Part shown: positions 1-7,943 of the stretch, one piece after another
Layout: each line of letters begins with the position of its first letter
Numbering within the stretch: the stretch's first letter is position 1
From: Nocardiopsis_C rhodophaea
Lineage (GTDB): Bacteria > Actinomycetota > Actinomycetes > Streptosporangiales > Streptosporangiaceae
NCBI RefSeq assembly: GCF_039530945.1
Contig: NZ_BAAAPC010000025.1
Location: forward strand, 1-64,000
DNA: 64,000 nucleotides
Direction: 5' to 3'
Notes under the pieces: model-generated
Told to the model about the DNA's origin: nothing
Databases searched by the model: none
Seen by the model: the letters and a program-made list of their open reading frames with translations, nothing else
Translations under genes and position numbers: made by a program

Positions 1-1
1 G

Positions 2-58
2 GTGTATGGCCCCAGCGCCGAGACCGTGCTGGACCGGCTTGTGAAGCTGGAGGCCTGA
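2..58 (+). CDS. C-terminal end of an ABC transporter ATP-binding protein (partial)
   Basis: Only the last 18 residues (ending VLDRLVKLEA) and a TGA stop lie in the window. The stop is 7 bases before the start of an FtsX-type permease, the usual order for a MacB-like or LolD-like ATPase with its permease, so the two are probably one operon. The identity is inferred mainly from that neighbour, because no Walker motif lies inside the window. Confidence 0.5.
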   Translation: MYGPSAETVLDRLVKLEA

Positions 59-65
59 GCCCACC

Positions 66-2699
66 ATGCTGCGCACCACACTGGCCGGCCTGCGGATGCA
101 CAAGAGCCGGCTGATCACCACTGCCCTGGCCATCGTCCTCGGCGTCATGTTCGTCTCCGGCACCCTCGTCTTCACCGACACGATCCAGGACACCTTCGAC
201 AACAAGGTCAAGGGATCGACCGACCGGATCGACGCCGCCGTCGTCATCGACTGGGAAGCCGCACGACCCACGAGCCCCGAGGAGGCGGAGGATCGGGAGG
301 AACCCACGCTCACCCCCGAGATGCTGGCGCGGATCCGCGACCTGCCGCAGGTCGCCAAGGCCGACGGCCTGACCAAGGGCGACGCCCCGCTCCTCGACCA
401 GGACGGCCGCATCCTCGGGTTCGGAACGGCGGGCCTCTCCGTGGGCGATGACCTGGTCAGCCGCTACCCGGCGGAAGAAGGCCGCCTGCCCGCAGCCGAC
501 GACGAAGTCGCCCTGGCCACGACCAGCGCCGCCAGCGCCGGCTACACCACCGGCGACACCGTCGCGATCCTCGACGCCACCGGCGACAAGCACGAGTTCG
601 ATGTTGTTGGCCTCATCGACGTCGGCGTCGAGCCGGAGCTCGGCGGCCGCGGCGCAGTCGCGTTCGCCCCCGACACCGCGGCGAAGATGACCGGAACCTC
701 GGGCTACAGCGAAATCGACGTCATCGGCAGCGGGGACACCGCACCAGAGGAGCTCAAGGGCGCCGTAGCCGCCACGCTCCCCTCCTCCGCCAAGGCCATG
801 ACCGGCCAGGAGCTGGGCGACGAAATGGCCATGGCGGCCGGAGGCGGCCAGGCGGCATTCCTGGGCACCGCGCTGCTGCTGTTCGCGGCGGTCGCCATGT
901 TCGTGGCCGGGATCGTCATCTACAACACCTTCGCCATCCTCATCGCCCAGCGCCAGCGCGAGACCGCCCTGCTGCGCTGCGTCGGCGCCCAGCGCCAGCA
1001 GATCTTCGGCAGTGTGCTGACCGAGGCGTTGATCGTCGGCATCCTGTCCTCTCTCCTTGGGGTCGCGGCCGGGTTCGGCCTCGCCGCGGCGGCGATCGCC
1101 GTTGTCGGCACGCTCGCCGCCAACGTTCTGAACGGCCTCACCGTCGCTGGACCGCCAAGCCTCAGCCTCCCCGCGATCGCCGTGAGCCTGCTGGTCGGCA
1201 CTCTCGTCACGGTCGTCTCCGCCCTGCTGCCCGCCTGGCGCGCCACCGCGATCCCGCCGCTGGCGGCGCTGCGCGCCGGTGCCGTGGCCACCGGCGTGGA
1301 GAAGGGCAGCGGGTGGAAGCGCGTTGCCAGTGCCGCGGTGCTCTTCCTGGTCTCGGCGGGAATGATCGCCTCCGCGCTCCGCGGAGAACCGAGTCAGAGC
1401 GCGATGATCGCCGTGGTCGCCTCGGGGATGGTCTCGTTCGTCGGGATGGTAATCATCGGTCCGGTGCTGGTGCGGGCCATCGTCCGGGTGGTCGGGATAC
1501 CGCTGCGCACGTCCGGTGTGCCGAGCATGCTCGCCGTCGACAACGCCCGACGCAGCCCCAAGCGCGCCGCGACCGCCATGATCGCGCTCACCGTCGGCGC
1601 CACGCTCATGACCGGCTACGCGGTGATCAACTCCTCGACGGAGGCGACCCTCGACGACCAGCTGGGGCTGAAGTTCCCGGTCGACTACGCGCTGACACGG
1701 CAGCCGATCGGCGCCCCTGGTCCGCAAAGCGGCGCCGCAGCGGGTGAGGACGGCGGCGGGGACCTCGGGGTCCCCCAGGAAATCATTGCGAAACTCACCG
1801 CTTCGCCGCTGATCAGCGGCGTCTATCCCCAGCGCGGGACCGAAGTATCCCTGGATGGCCCGGACGAGGAGATCCAGGGCTACGTCTCCACCTACCTGGA
1901 CGCGGAGATCGGAACCGACATCCGGCAGAAGGTGACGGCGGGGGACCTGTCGAAGGTCGGGCCGGGCCGGATCTCGGTTCCCCAGGGCATCGCCGCCTAT
2001 CTCCAGGTGGACGTCGGCGACACGCTGGCGCTGGCAGCAGACGAGGGCGGGAAGCGGTCCTTCGAAATCGTGGCGATCACCGAGGGCGATGGCCCGCTGT
2101 CGTCGCCCACCATCGCCCCCTCCGATTTCGCCGCCGCCTACCCCAGCGCCACGACCAACCAGGCGGTGGCGATCACGGCGTCCGAGGGGGCGGATCTCGC
2201 CGACGTCCGCGAGGCCATCCTGGCGACGACGGCCGACGACCCCACGCTCGTCCTCGGTGGCGCCGCCGAGTTGAAACAGGAGTACACAACGGTCCTGAAC
2301 GCCGTCTTCTGGACGGTGGCCGCGCTGCTGGGGCTGGCCATCATCATCGCGGTGTTCGGCATCGCCAACACCATGGCGCTGTCGGTACTGGAGCGCACCC
2401 GCGAGTCGGCGCTCCTCCGGGCGCTGGGGATGACCCGGGCGCAGCTGCGACGGATGCTGAGTATCGAGGCGGTCCTCGTGTCCCTCATCGGCGCGGGACT
2501 GGGTGTCGTGCTCGGGGTGCTGTTCGGCTGGGCCGCCGGTAAGGCGACGTTCGAAGACCTGATCCTGCGTGTTCCGGTGGAGATGATCGCCGGGTTCCTC
2601 GCCGCCGCGGTGCTCGCCGGCCTGCTGGCCGCGATCGTGCCCGCGCGCAAGGCGGCGCGCACATCGATCGCCGGATTGGGGTCGGGGGAGATCGGCTGA
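66..2699 (+). CDS. FtsX-family ABC transporter permease
   Basis: Membrane permease of 877 residues, expected to work with the ATPase encoded just upstream, either to export a substrate or as a mechanical transmitter across the membrane. A first membrane helix (about residues 15-37) is followed by a long extracytoplasmic domain. Then comes an FtsX core (about 264-400) with helices and the cytoplasmic motif RQRETALLRCVGA. A second half repeats the plan: an external domain (about 525-740) and a second FtsX core from about 745 with RTRESALLRALG. This duplicated two-core layout and the length are usual for actinobacterial FtsX permeases. A strong hairpin follows the stop. The substrate cannot be deduced. 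Confidence 0.9.
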   Translation: MLRTTLAGLRMHKSRLITTALAIVLGVMFVSGTLVFTDTIQDTFDNKVKGSTDRIDAAVVIDWEAARPTSPEEAEDREEPTLTPEMLARIRDLPQVAKADGLTKGDAPLLDQDGRILGFGTAGLSVGDDLVSRYPAEEGRLPAADDEVALATTSAASAGYTTGDTVAILDATGDKHEFDVVGLIDVGVEPELGGRGAVAFAPDTAAKMTGTSGYSEIDVIGSGDTAPEELKGAVAATLPSSAKAMTGQELGDEMAMAAGGGQAAFLGTALLLFAAVAMFVAGIVIYNTFAILIAQRQRETALLRCVGAQRQQIFGSVLTEALIVGILSSLLGVAAGFGLAAAAIAVVGTLAANVLNGLTVAGPPSLSLPAIAVSLLVGTLVTVVSALLPAWRATAIPPLAALRAGAVATGVEKGSGWKRVASAAVLFLVSAGMIASALRGEPSQSAMIAVVASGMVSFVGMVIIGPVLVRAIVRVVGIPLRTSGVPSMLAVDNARRSPKRAATAMIALTVGATLMTGYAVINSSTEATLDDQLGLKFPVDYALTRQPIGAPGPQSGAAAGEDGGGDLGVPQEIIAKLTASPLISGVYPQRGTEVSLDGPDEEIQGYVSTYLDAEIGTDIRQKVTAGDLSKVGPGRISVPQGIAAYLQVDVGDTLALAADEGGKRSFEIVAITEGDGPLSSPTIAPSDFAAAYPSATTNQAVAITASEGADLADVREAILATTADDPTLVLGGAAELKQEYTTVLNAVFWTVAALLGLAIIIAVFGIANTMALSVLERTRESALLRALGMTRAQLRRMLSIEAVLVSLIGAGLGVVLGVLFGWAAGKATFEDLILRVPVEMIAGFLAAAVLAGLLAAIVPARKAARTSIAGLGSGEIG

Positions 2700-2709
2700 C
2701 CGACAGCCC

Positions 2710-2740
2710 GGGGCCGCCGGTGGCGCCCACCGGCGGCCCC
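2710..2740 (+). terminator. Strong hairpin terminator after the FtsX permease
   Basis: Two perfect 14-base arms (2710-2723 and 2727-2740) are separated by only 3 bases and start 11 bases after the permease stop. There is no T-run, which is common for terminators in high-GC actinomycetes. The rest of the gap to 3032 shows no convincing gene. Confidence 0.75.
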
Positions 2741-3032
2741 GTCGCCTACCGGGGCTATCGCTCTGACGGGGCCGGGATCCGCCATGATTCCGCGGGTCCC
2801 GACCCCGATCGGTGTCTCCGGGCGATTTCCGTAAGGAAACAGGGCTATTCGACGCCCCCGTCATCTGCTTATCGTTCGACTGGTTGAGCCTTCAACCCGG
2901 TGATTCCCCTCCGGCCCGGGCTGCCCCGCCCACAACGCGGGCCGTCCCGAGCGGGGAGGGAGCGGCCCGGGCACCGCCCCGAACGCCGCTTCGCCTTGTC
3001 CACCCCCACAGGCAAGGAACAGGAACACGGAT

Positions 3033-3740
3033 ATGCGGCCCCTCTCCCAGAGTCTCCGACTCCTCGGACTATCCCTGCTGGCCCTCGGACTACTCCTCGC
3101 GCTCTCCCCCACCGCCGCCGCCCACACGACCGTCACCGCCGCAGCGCGCGGCATCGACGAACCGACGCGCATCATCGCGGGCGACCCCATCTTTTCCGGC
3201 ACCGTGTCCCGGTGCTCCATCGGCGCGGCCGTCAGGACGGCCACGGGCACCGGCGGCTTCCTCACCGCGTACCCGTGCGGCAGGCCGGGCGACGTCGTAC
3301 GCAGTCCGGACGGTACGTACGGAACCGTCAGGTGGGTCGACCCCGAGCTCGGCGTCGCCTTCGTCGAAACCGACGAGGACTGGATCCTCACCCCCCACGT
3401 CCGCACCTCCCCCGGCGGAGCCTTGAAGACGATCGACGGGTCGCGGGAGGCGCCGATCGGGGCCTCCCTCTGCCGCTCCGGGTCCACGACCGGGTGGCAC
3501 TGCGGGACCATCCAGGCCAAGAACCAGGATGTCCGCTTCACGTGGGGCACCGTGATCGGGCTGACCCGGACCAGCGTCTGCGCGGAACCCGGCGATACGG
3601 GCGGGCCCTTCATCAGCGGCAGCCAACTGCAGGGCATCCTGCTCGGCGGCGGGGGGAGCTGCCGCACCGGCGGCTACACCTACTTCGTCCCGATCAATCC
3701 CGTCCTGGCGAAGTACAGACTGATGCTCGTCACCGTCTGA
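3033..3740 (+). CDS. Secreted streptogrisin-like (S1 fold) protein lacking the catalytic triad
   Basis: A 235-residue exported protein. A leucine-rich signal peptide ends near residue 30 (TAAA-HT). The remainder aligns by eye with mature Streptomyces griseus proteases A/B: RIIAGDPIF for the mature N-terminus, RCSIGAAVR, FLTAYPC where active enzymes have FLTAGHC, and SVCAEPGDTGGPF where they have NVCAEPGDSGGP, followed by a family-typical C-terminus. All three catalytic positions differ: His is Pro81, Asp is probably Glu105 and Ser is Thr189. The disulfide cysteines are kept. The usual long propeptide is missing: only about 15 residues separate the signal peptide from the mature-like start. 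It is therefore probably a non-catalytic pseudoprotease, perhaps a binding protein or inhibitor-like decoy. The frame is intact, so it is not simple decay. Confidence 0.85.
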   Translation: MRPLSQSLRLLGLSLLALGLLLALSPTAAAHTTVTAAARGIDEPTRIIAGDPIFSGTVSRCSIGAAVRTATGTGGFLTAYPCGRPGDVVRSPDGTYGTVRWVDPELGVAFVETDEDWILTPHVRTSPGGALKTIDGSREAPIGASLCRSGSTTGWHCGTIQAKNQDVRFTWGTVIGLTRTSVCAEPGDTGGPFISGSQLQGILLGGGGSCRTGGYTYFVPINPVLAKYRLMLVTV

Positions 3741-3773
3741 TCTCCGCCACGGAGTGCTCCCCCGGACGAGGAC

Positions 3774-3787
3774 ACCGACCGGTCGGT
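3774..3787. promoter_or_regulatory. Perfect 14-bp palindrome, TetR-type operator candidate
   Basis: ACCGACCGGTCGGT is identical to its reverse complement. It lies in the gap before the acyl-CoA synthetase gene and resembles the core of operators bound by fatty-acid-responsive TetR regulators (for example the ACCGACCG half of the Thermus PfmR site). A -10-like TAGGGT starts about 5 bases downstream. The regulator is unknown. Confidence 0.45.
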
Positions 3788-3950
3788 CTTGTAGGGTCGC
3801 TTCACCGCGACCACGGATCGCGCTCGTGCCGCTGGAGACCATCGATGAGTCGCACCGACGGAATCGACAGGGTGAACGGCCCCGTCCTCTCCGCCGTCGC
3901 CTGCGCCGATACCGCGCACGACGGAGATCCGGTTGGGATGACGCGCCCCC

Positions 3951-3974
3951 AGGGCGGCCCTTCGTGGCCGCCCT
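3951..3974 (+). terminator. Hairpin terminator or attenuator before the acyl-CoA synthetase gene
   Basis: Perfect 9-base arms AGGGCGGCC and GGCCGCCCT with a 6-base loop, followed by a pyrimidine-rich stretch. It lies between the palindrome at 3774 and the synthetase start at 4054, so it either ends transcription from the pseudoprotease gene or acts in the leader of the synthetase. Confidence 0.5.
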
Positions 3975-4053
3975 TCGCCTTTTCCCCCGCGTCACCTTCG
4001 CCTCATCCGCCCGGCCTCGGGACCCACCGGGGACCCCCACGATCGGAGCAGCA

Positions 4054-5835
4054 ATGACAGAGTCGGACCTCATCCGCCCCCTGCGCTCGATGGTCGCCGT
4101 CACCTCCCGCATGCTGGTGGCCGGCAGCCCGTTCGAGATGGAGACCGTCGACGTCAACGGGACGCCCACCCGGGTCTGGAAGCACACCCCGCCGCACCTG
4201 CGCGCGATCCTGGAGGGGAGCCGTGAGCACGGCGACGCGGTCGCGCTCGTCTACGAGCGGGAGCGGACGACGCACGCCGAGCTCTACCGCGGCGCCGCCG
4301 CTCTGGCCCATCGCCTGGTCGACGACTACGGCGTGGCCAAGGGCGACCGCGTCGCGATCGCCATGCGGAACTACCCCGAGTGGGTGGTCTCCTTCTTCGC
4401 GACCGTGAGCATCGGCGCGATCGCGGTGCCGCTGAACGCCTGGTGGACGGGGAGCGAGCTGGAGTTCGGGCTGTCCGACAGCGGAGCGAAGGTGCTGATC
4501 GCCGACGAGGAGCGGTTGGACCGGGTGGCCGACGTGCTGCCGCGGCTCGGCGTCCCGGCGATCGCCGTGCGCACCGCGTGGTTTGGGGCCACCCAGGCCG
4601 GGGACACCGCGGGGTCGCCTCGGCCGGACTCGCCGCCGGAGCAGACGCGTTCGTGGGCCGACGTTATGGGCGAGGTGAGAAGGGATGTGCGGATCCCCGA
4701 CACGGAGATCGCACCCGATGATCCGGCGGGCATCTTCTACACCTCGGGGACCACGGGTGTGCCCAAGGGCGCGGTCTGTTCGCACCGCAACATGCTGTCC
4801 AACATCGTCTCGCTGCAGTACGCGCGGGTCCGCTCGCTCATGCGGCTCGGCCTGGATCTGGACGATGGTCTGGGCTACATGGAGGCGCTGCCCACACCGG
4901 TCGTCCTGTGCCCGGTTCCGCTGTTCCACGCCACGGGAGCCCTGACGATCATGCTGCCCGCGCTGGCGCAGGGCGGGGCGCTGGTGCTGATGTACCGGTG
5001 GGACGCCGAAGAGGCGCTCGCGCTGGTGGAGCGGGAGCGGGTCACCGGTATCACGGCGGTGCCGGCGATGGTCAACCAGATGCTCGCCTCCCCGCGCCTG
5101 GCCGAGTTCGACCTGTCCAGTCTGTTGTCCCTGGGTACCGGTGGCGCGCCGGCGGCTCCGGCGCTGGTCTCGCGGGCCCACGGCAGCCTGCAGGACCTGG
5201 TGCTCGGGCAAGGGTACGGGTTGACCGAGTGCTCGGCCACGGCCTCGCTCAACGCGGCCACCGACTACCTGCTGCGACCGGACAGCGCGGGGGTGCCGGT
5301 CGCCACTGTCGATGTAAAGATCGTCGACCCGCAGGGCACCGAACTGCCGACGGGCGAACTCGGCGAGATCTGGCTGAACGGTCCTGGTGTGGTGCTGGGG
5401 TACTGGCGGCGGCCGGAGGCCACGGCGTCGACGTTCACGGACGGGTGGCTGCACACCGGTGATATCGGAAGGTTGGATAAGGAAGGCTTCCTTTACATTG
5501 TAGATCGCCTGAAGGACATGATCATCCGCGGCGGGGAGAACGTCTACTGCCCGGAGGTGGAGGCGGCGATCCATGAACACCCCGCGGTGAGCGAGGTGGC
5601 CGTGGTGGGGGTTCCGCACGACGTGTACGGCGAGGAGGTCGGCGCGGTGGTCCGGCCGCACGACGGCCACCGAATCGACCCCGCGGAGCTGCGCGACCAC
5701 CTCAAGTCCCGGCTGGCCGCCTTCAAGATCCCCGACCACATCCACGTGGTGGACGCGGCACTGCCGCGCAACGCCGCGGGGAAGCTTGTGAAGAAGCGGG
5801 TGCGCGAGCAGCAGGGATGGACCGACCACCGGTAA
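4054..5835 (+). CDS. Long- or medium-chain acyl-CoA synthetase (AMP-forming, FadD-like)
   Basis: A 593-residue member of the ANL adenylating superfamily. It should activate a carboxylic acid to its acyl-AMP and then to the CoA thioester. Motifs in order: phosphate loop YTSGTTGVPKGAV, GYGLTECSA, the hinge-region TGDIGRLDKEGFLYIVDRLKD, GGENVYCPEVE, and the C-terminal catalytic lysine in RNAAGKLVKK. The ATG at 4054 is preferred because GGAG precedes it and the conserved N-terminus begins there; an open frame runs upstream without family similarity. Two acyl-CoA dehydrogenase genes nearby point to fatty-acid or related acyl degradation. The chain-length preference is not visible. Confidence 0.9.
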   Translation: MTESDLIRPLRSMVAVTSRMLVAGSPFEMETVDVNGTPTRVWKHTPPHLRAILEGSREHGDAVALVYERERTTHAELYRGAAALAHRLVDDYGVAKGDRVAIAMRNYPEWVVSFFATVSIGAIAVPLNAWWTGSELEFGLSDSGAKVLIADEERLDRVADVLPRLGVPAIAVRTAWFGATQAGDTAGSPRPDSPPEQTRSWADVMGEVRRDVRIPDTEIAPDDPAGIFYTSGTTGVPKGAVCSHRNMLSNIVSLQYARVRSLMRLGLDLDDGLGYMEALPTPVVLCPVPLFHATGALTIMLPALAQGGALVLMYRWDAEEALALVERERVTGITAVPAMVNQMLASPRLAEFDLSSLLSLGTGGAPAAPALVSRAHGSLQDLVLGQGYGLTECSATASLNAATDYLLRPDSAGVPVATVDVKIVDPQGTELPTGELGEIWLNGPGVVLGYWRRPEATASTFTDGWLHTGDIGRLDKEGFLYIVDRLKDMIIRGGENVYCPEVEAAIHEHPAVSEVAVVGVPHDVYGEEVGAVVRPHDGHRIDPAELRDHLKSRLAAFKIPDHIHVVDAALPRNAAGKLVKKRVREQQGWTDHR

Positions 5836-5889
5836 TGCCCGTGTCGCGGCCTTTGCCCGGTCGCGCTCCGTTTCCCCCCTCTCCCCCGG

Positions 5890-7146
5890 TCAGGCAGGGT
5901 GCGGCCGAGACCGGCGGTCCCGTGGCAGAGGCCCGCGGTCCCTCGGCAGGCCCAGCACACGCTCGGCGATGATGTCGCGCTGGATCTCGTCGGTGCCAGC
6001 GTAGACCGTGTCGGCGCGGGAGAAGAGGAACAGATTCTGCCAGCGGTCGAGGTCGTAGGGGGCTCCCTCGGCCACCGTCGACCCGGCCCCCAGCACGTCC
6101 ATCGCGAGCTCGCCGAGCCCGCGGTGCCACCGCGCCCAGTGGATCTTGCCGATGGAGGCCTCCGGGCCGGGCGCGCCGTCACGCACACCCGCCATGGTGC
6201 GCAGCGCGGTGAACCGCATCGTCCGCACACCGATCCAGGCCCGGGTGAGGCGGTCGGCGATCAGCGGGTCGTCCGCGGCGCCGTTGGCCCGTGCCGTGTC
6301 GATGAGCCGCCGGAGCTCGCGCTCGTAGCCGACCTGGCGGCCCAGCATCGACACCCCGCGTTCGAAGCCGAGCGTGGTCATGGCCACGCGCCAGCCGTCG
6401 CCGGGCGCGCCGACGACGTTGTCCGCGTCGGTGCGGGCATCGTCGAAGAACACCTCGTTGAACTCCGAGGCGCCGGTGAGCTGAGTGATCGGGCGGACGC
6501 GCACGCCCGGCTGGTCCATAGGGACGAGCAGACAGCTCAAGCCCTGCTGGCGCCGCGAGCCCGGTTCGCTGCGGACGATGGCGAAGCACCAGTCGGCGTC
6601 GCGGGCGTGGGACGTCCACACCTTCTGCCCGTTGATGACCCACTGGTCGCCGACGCGTTCGGCGCGTGTCGCGATGGCGGCGAGGTCGGACCCGGCCCCG
6701 GGTTCGGAGTAGCCCTGGCACCACAGCTCCTCGACCGCGGCGACGCGCGGCAGAAAGCGTTCGCGCTGGTGGGGGGTGCCCAGCGCGATCAGCGTCGGGC
6801 CGAGGAGCTGCTCACCCATGTGGTTGACCCGCTCGGGGGCGTCGGCCAGGGCGTATTCCTCGTGGAAGATGACCTGCTGCTGAATGCTCGCGCTCCGGCC
6901 GCCGTACTCCTCCGGCCAGCCGATGCAGGTCCATCCCCCCGCCGCCATGTGGCGCTCCCAGGCGATCCGGATGTCGAAGGCCTCGTGGTTGCGTCCTGGA
7001 CCACCGAGCCCGCGGGCATCGGCGAAGTCGCCGGTGAGGTTGGCGGCCAACCAGCCGCGAACTTCACGGCGGAACGCCCGGTCCGCACGGGACTCGTCGC
7101 CGCCGATGCCGCCGTCCGCCGCCGGCTGCGGGTCGGGTATCTCCAT
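5890..7146 (-). CDS. Acyl-CoA dehydrogenase
   Basis: FAD-dependent dehydrogenase of 418 residues that introduces an alpha-beta double bond into acyl-CoA, passing electrons to ETF. Family signatures include WCQGYSEPGAGSDLA, the substrate and FAD-binding stretch INGQKVWTSHARDADW, GASEFNEVFFDDAR, and the C-terminal AGTDEIQRDIIAERVLGLPR. The start at 7146 gives a normal N-terminus (RAFRREVRGWLAANL). It is read towards the convergent acyl-CoA synthetase gene. An operator-like dyad lies 42 bases upstream of the start, overlapping a -10-like TAGGGT, so the gene is probably under TetR-type repression. Confidence 0.92.
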   Translation of the reverse strand: MEIPDPQPAADGGIGGDESRADRAFRREVRGWLAANLTGDFADARGLGGPGRNHEAFDIRIAWERHMAAGGWTCIGWPEEYGGRSASIQQQVIFHEEYALADAPERVNHMGEQLLGPTLIALGTPHQRERFLPRVAAVEELWCQGYSEPGAGSDLAAIATRAERVGDQWVINGQKVWTSHARDADWCFAIVRSEPGSRRQQGLSCLLVPMDQPGVRVRPITQLTGASEFNEVFFDDARTDADNVVGAPGDGWRVAMTTLGFERGVSMLGRQVGYERELRRLIDTARANGAADDPLIADRLTRAWIGVRTMRFTALRTMAGVRDGAPGPEASIGKIHWARWHRGLGELAMDVLGAGSTVAEGAPYDLDRWQNLFLFSRADTVYAGTDEIQRDIIAERVLGLPRDRGPLPRDRRSRPHPA

Positions 7147-7187
7147 CCGTCCGCCTCCTGTCGCCGCGGGCTGACACAGGTTACCCT

Positions 7188-7201
7188 ATCAAACACTTGT
7201 T
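7188..7201. promoter_or_regulatory. KstR2-like operator upstream of the acyl-CoA dehydrogenase
   Basis: Read on the minus strand the site is AACAAGTGTTTGAT. It matches the published KstR2 consensus AnCAAGnnCTTGnT at all specified positions but one. It overlaps a -10-like TAGGGT of the minus-strand gene that starts at 7146. No KstR2 gene is in the window, so the assignment rests on motif resemblance only. Confidence 0.45.
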
Positions 7202-7279
7202 AGGTTGAGGGAGGTGACGGTGGCGAGCGGTACCCCTCCCCCACCGCCCGCCCGGATCGGGCTCCCGGGCCGACGGGCC

Positions 7280-7843
7280 TCAGAGCGACGCCTCCAGGAC
7301 GAACCTGACCCGTTCCTCGACCGGGGCCCGGGGGAGTTCGACCGGCTCGTAGCCGTAGTCCGTGTAGGTCTCGACCATCTGCGCCCAGGTCCGCTTGGCC
7401 TCAGCGAACGACTGCCGACGCTCGGCGTCCCGCTCGTAGATCTCCGGCCAGGGCGGTGCCACGAACACGCGCGTGCGATAGCGCAGCCGGCGTGCCGCCG
7501 CGCTGACATGCGCCGGGACCGGATGTCCCACCAGGTTCAGGTACCCCACGATGTCCGGCAGCGCGCGATCGAAGAAGACCGGGCCGCTCTCCGCCACCGC
7601 GAGCCGGTAGGAGCGCATCTCCCAGCACAGCATCGTCTCCGCGAACAGCACGGCGTCGACCCAGGGCACCGCGCTGCCGCCGATGGCGGTCTGATCGCGT
7701 ATGACACCGCGCCCCGCCTCGTCGGTGGCCGGATACCCCGCCGCGCGCAACTGCTCGATGAGCGTGCTCTTGCCGGCCCCGGGTCCCCCGGTCACGACAA
7801 TGAAGCGCTCGGCATTGGTGCTCGCGTCCGTGCTCATGGACAC
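7280..7843 (-). CDS. P-loop ATPase / kinase-like protein (AAA_28 type)
   Basis: A 187-residue protein opening with the Walker A motif GGPGAGKSTLIEQL, followed by DEAGRGVIRDQ and a DIVGYLNLVG stretch, as in small predicted ATPases of the AAA_28 group that often act as nucleotide or small-molecule kinases. The GTG at 7843 has a good AAAGGTGG upstream; an ATG two codons later is the alternative. Its substrate is unknown. It lies between two acyl-CoA dehydrogenase genes but shows no link to them other than position. Confidence 0.75.
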   Translation of the reverse strand: MSMSTDASTNAERFIVVTGGPGAGKSTLIEQLRAAGYPATDEAGRGVIRDQTAIGGSAVPWVDAVLFAETMLCWEMRSYRLAVAESGPVFFDRALPDIVGYLNLVGHPVPAHVSAAARRLRYRTRVFVAPPWPEIYERDAERRQSFAEAKRTWAQMVETYTDYGYEPVELPRAPVEERVRFVLEASL

Positions 7844-7943
7844 GCAATACCACCTTTCCTGTCAGCCTTGTCGGCCTTTTCCACCGCTTCGCGGGACATC
7901 GATCGATTGGGGCGACGCCCATCGCCGCACACCGAGGAGGACC

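Noticed and set aside
3845..4057. Possible 70-residue gene between the pseudoprotease and the acyl-CoA synthetase
   Set aside because: The frame crosses a perfect hairpin and overlaps the synthetase start. Its sequence is Pro/Ser-rich without a motif, and the start has no ribosome site.
4003..5829. Long minus-strand frame (about 600 residues) opposite the acyl-CoA synthetase
   Set aside because: It is the complement of a well-supported gene. The composition (His, Arg and Val-rich without hydrophobic core) is typical of a shadow frame.
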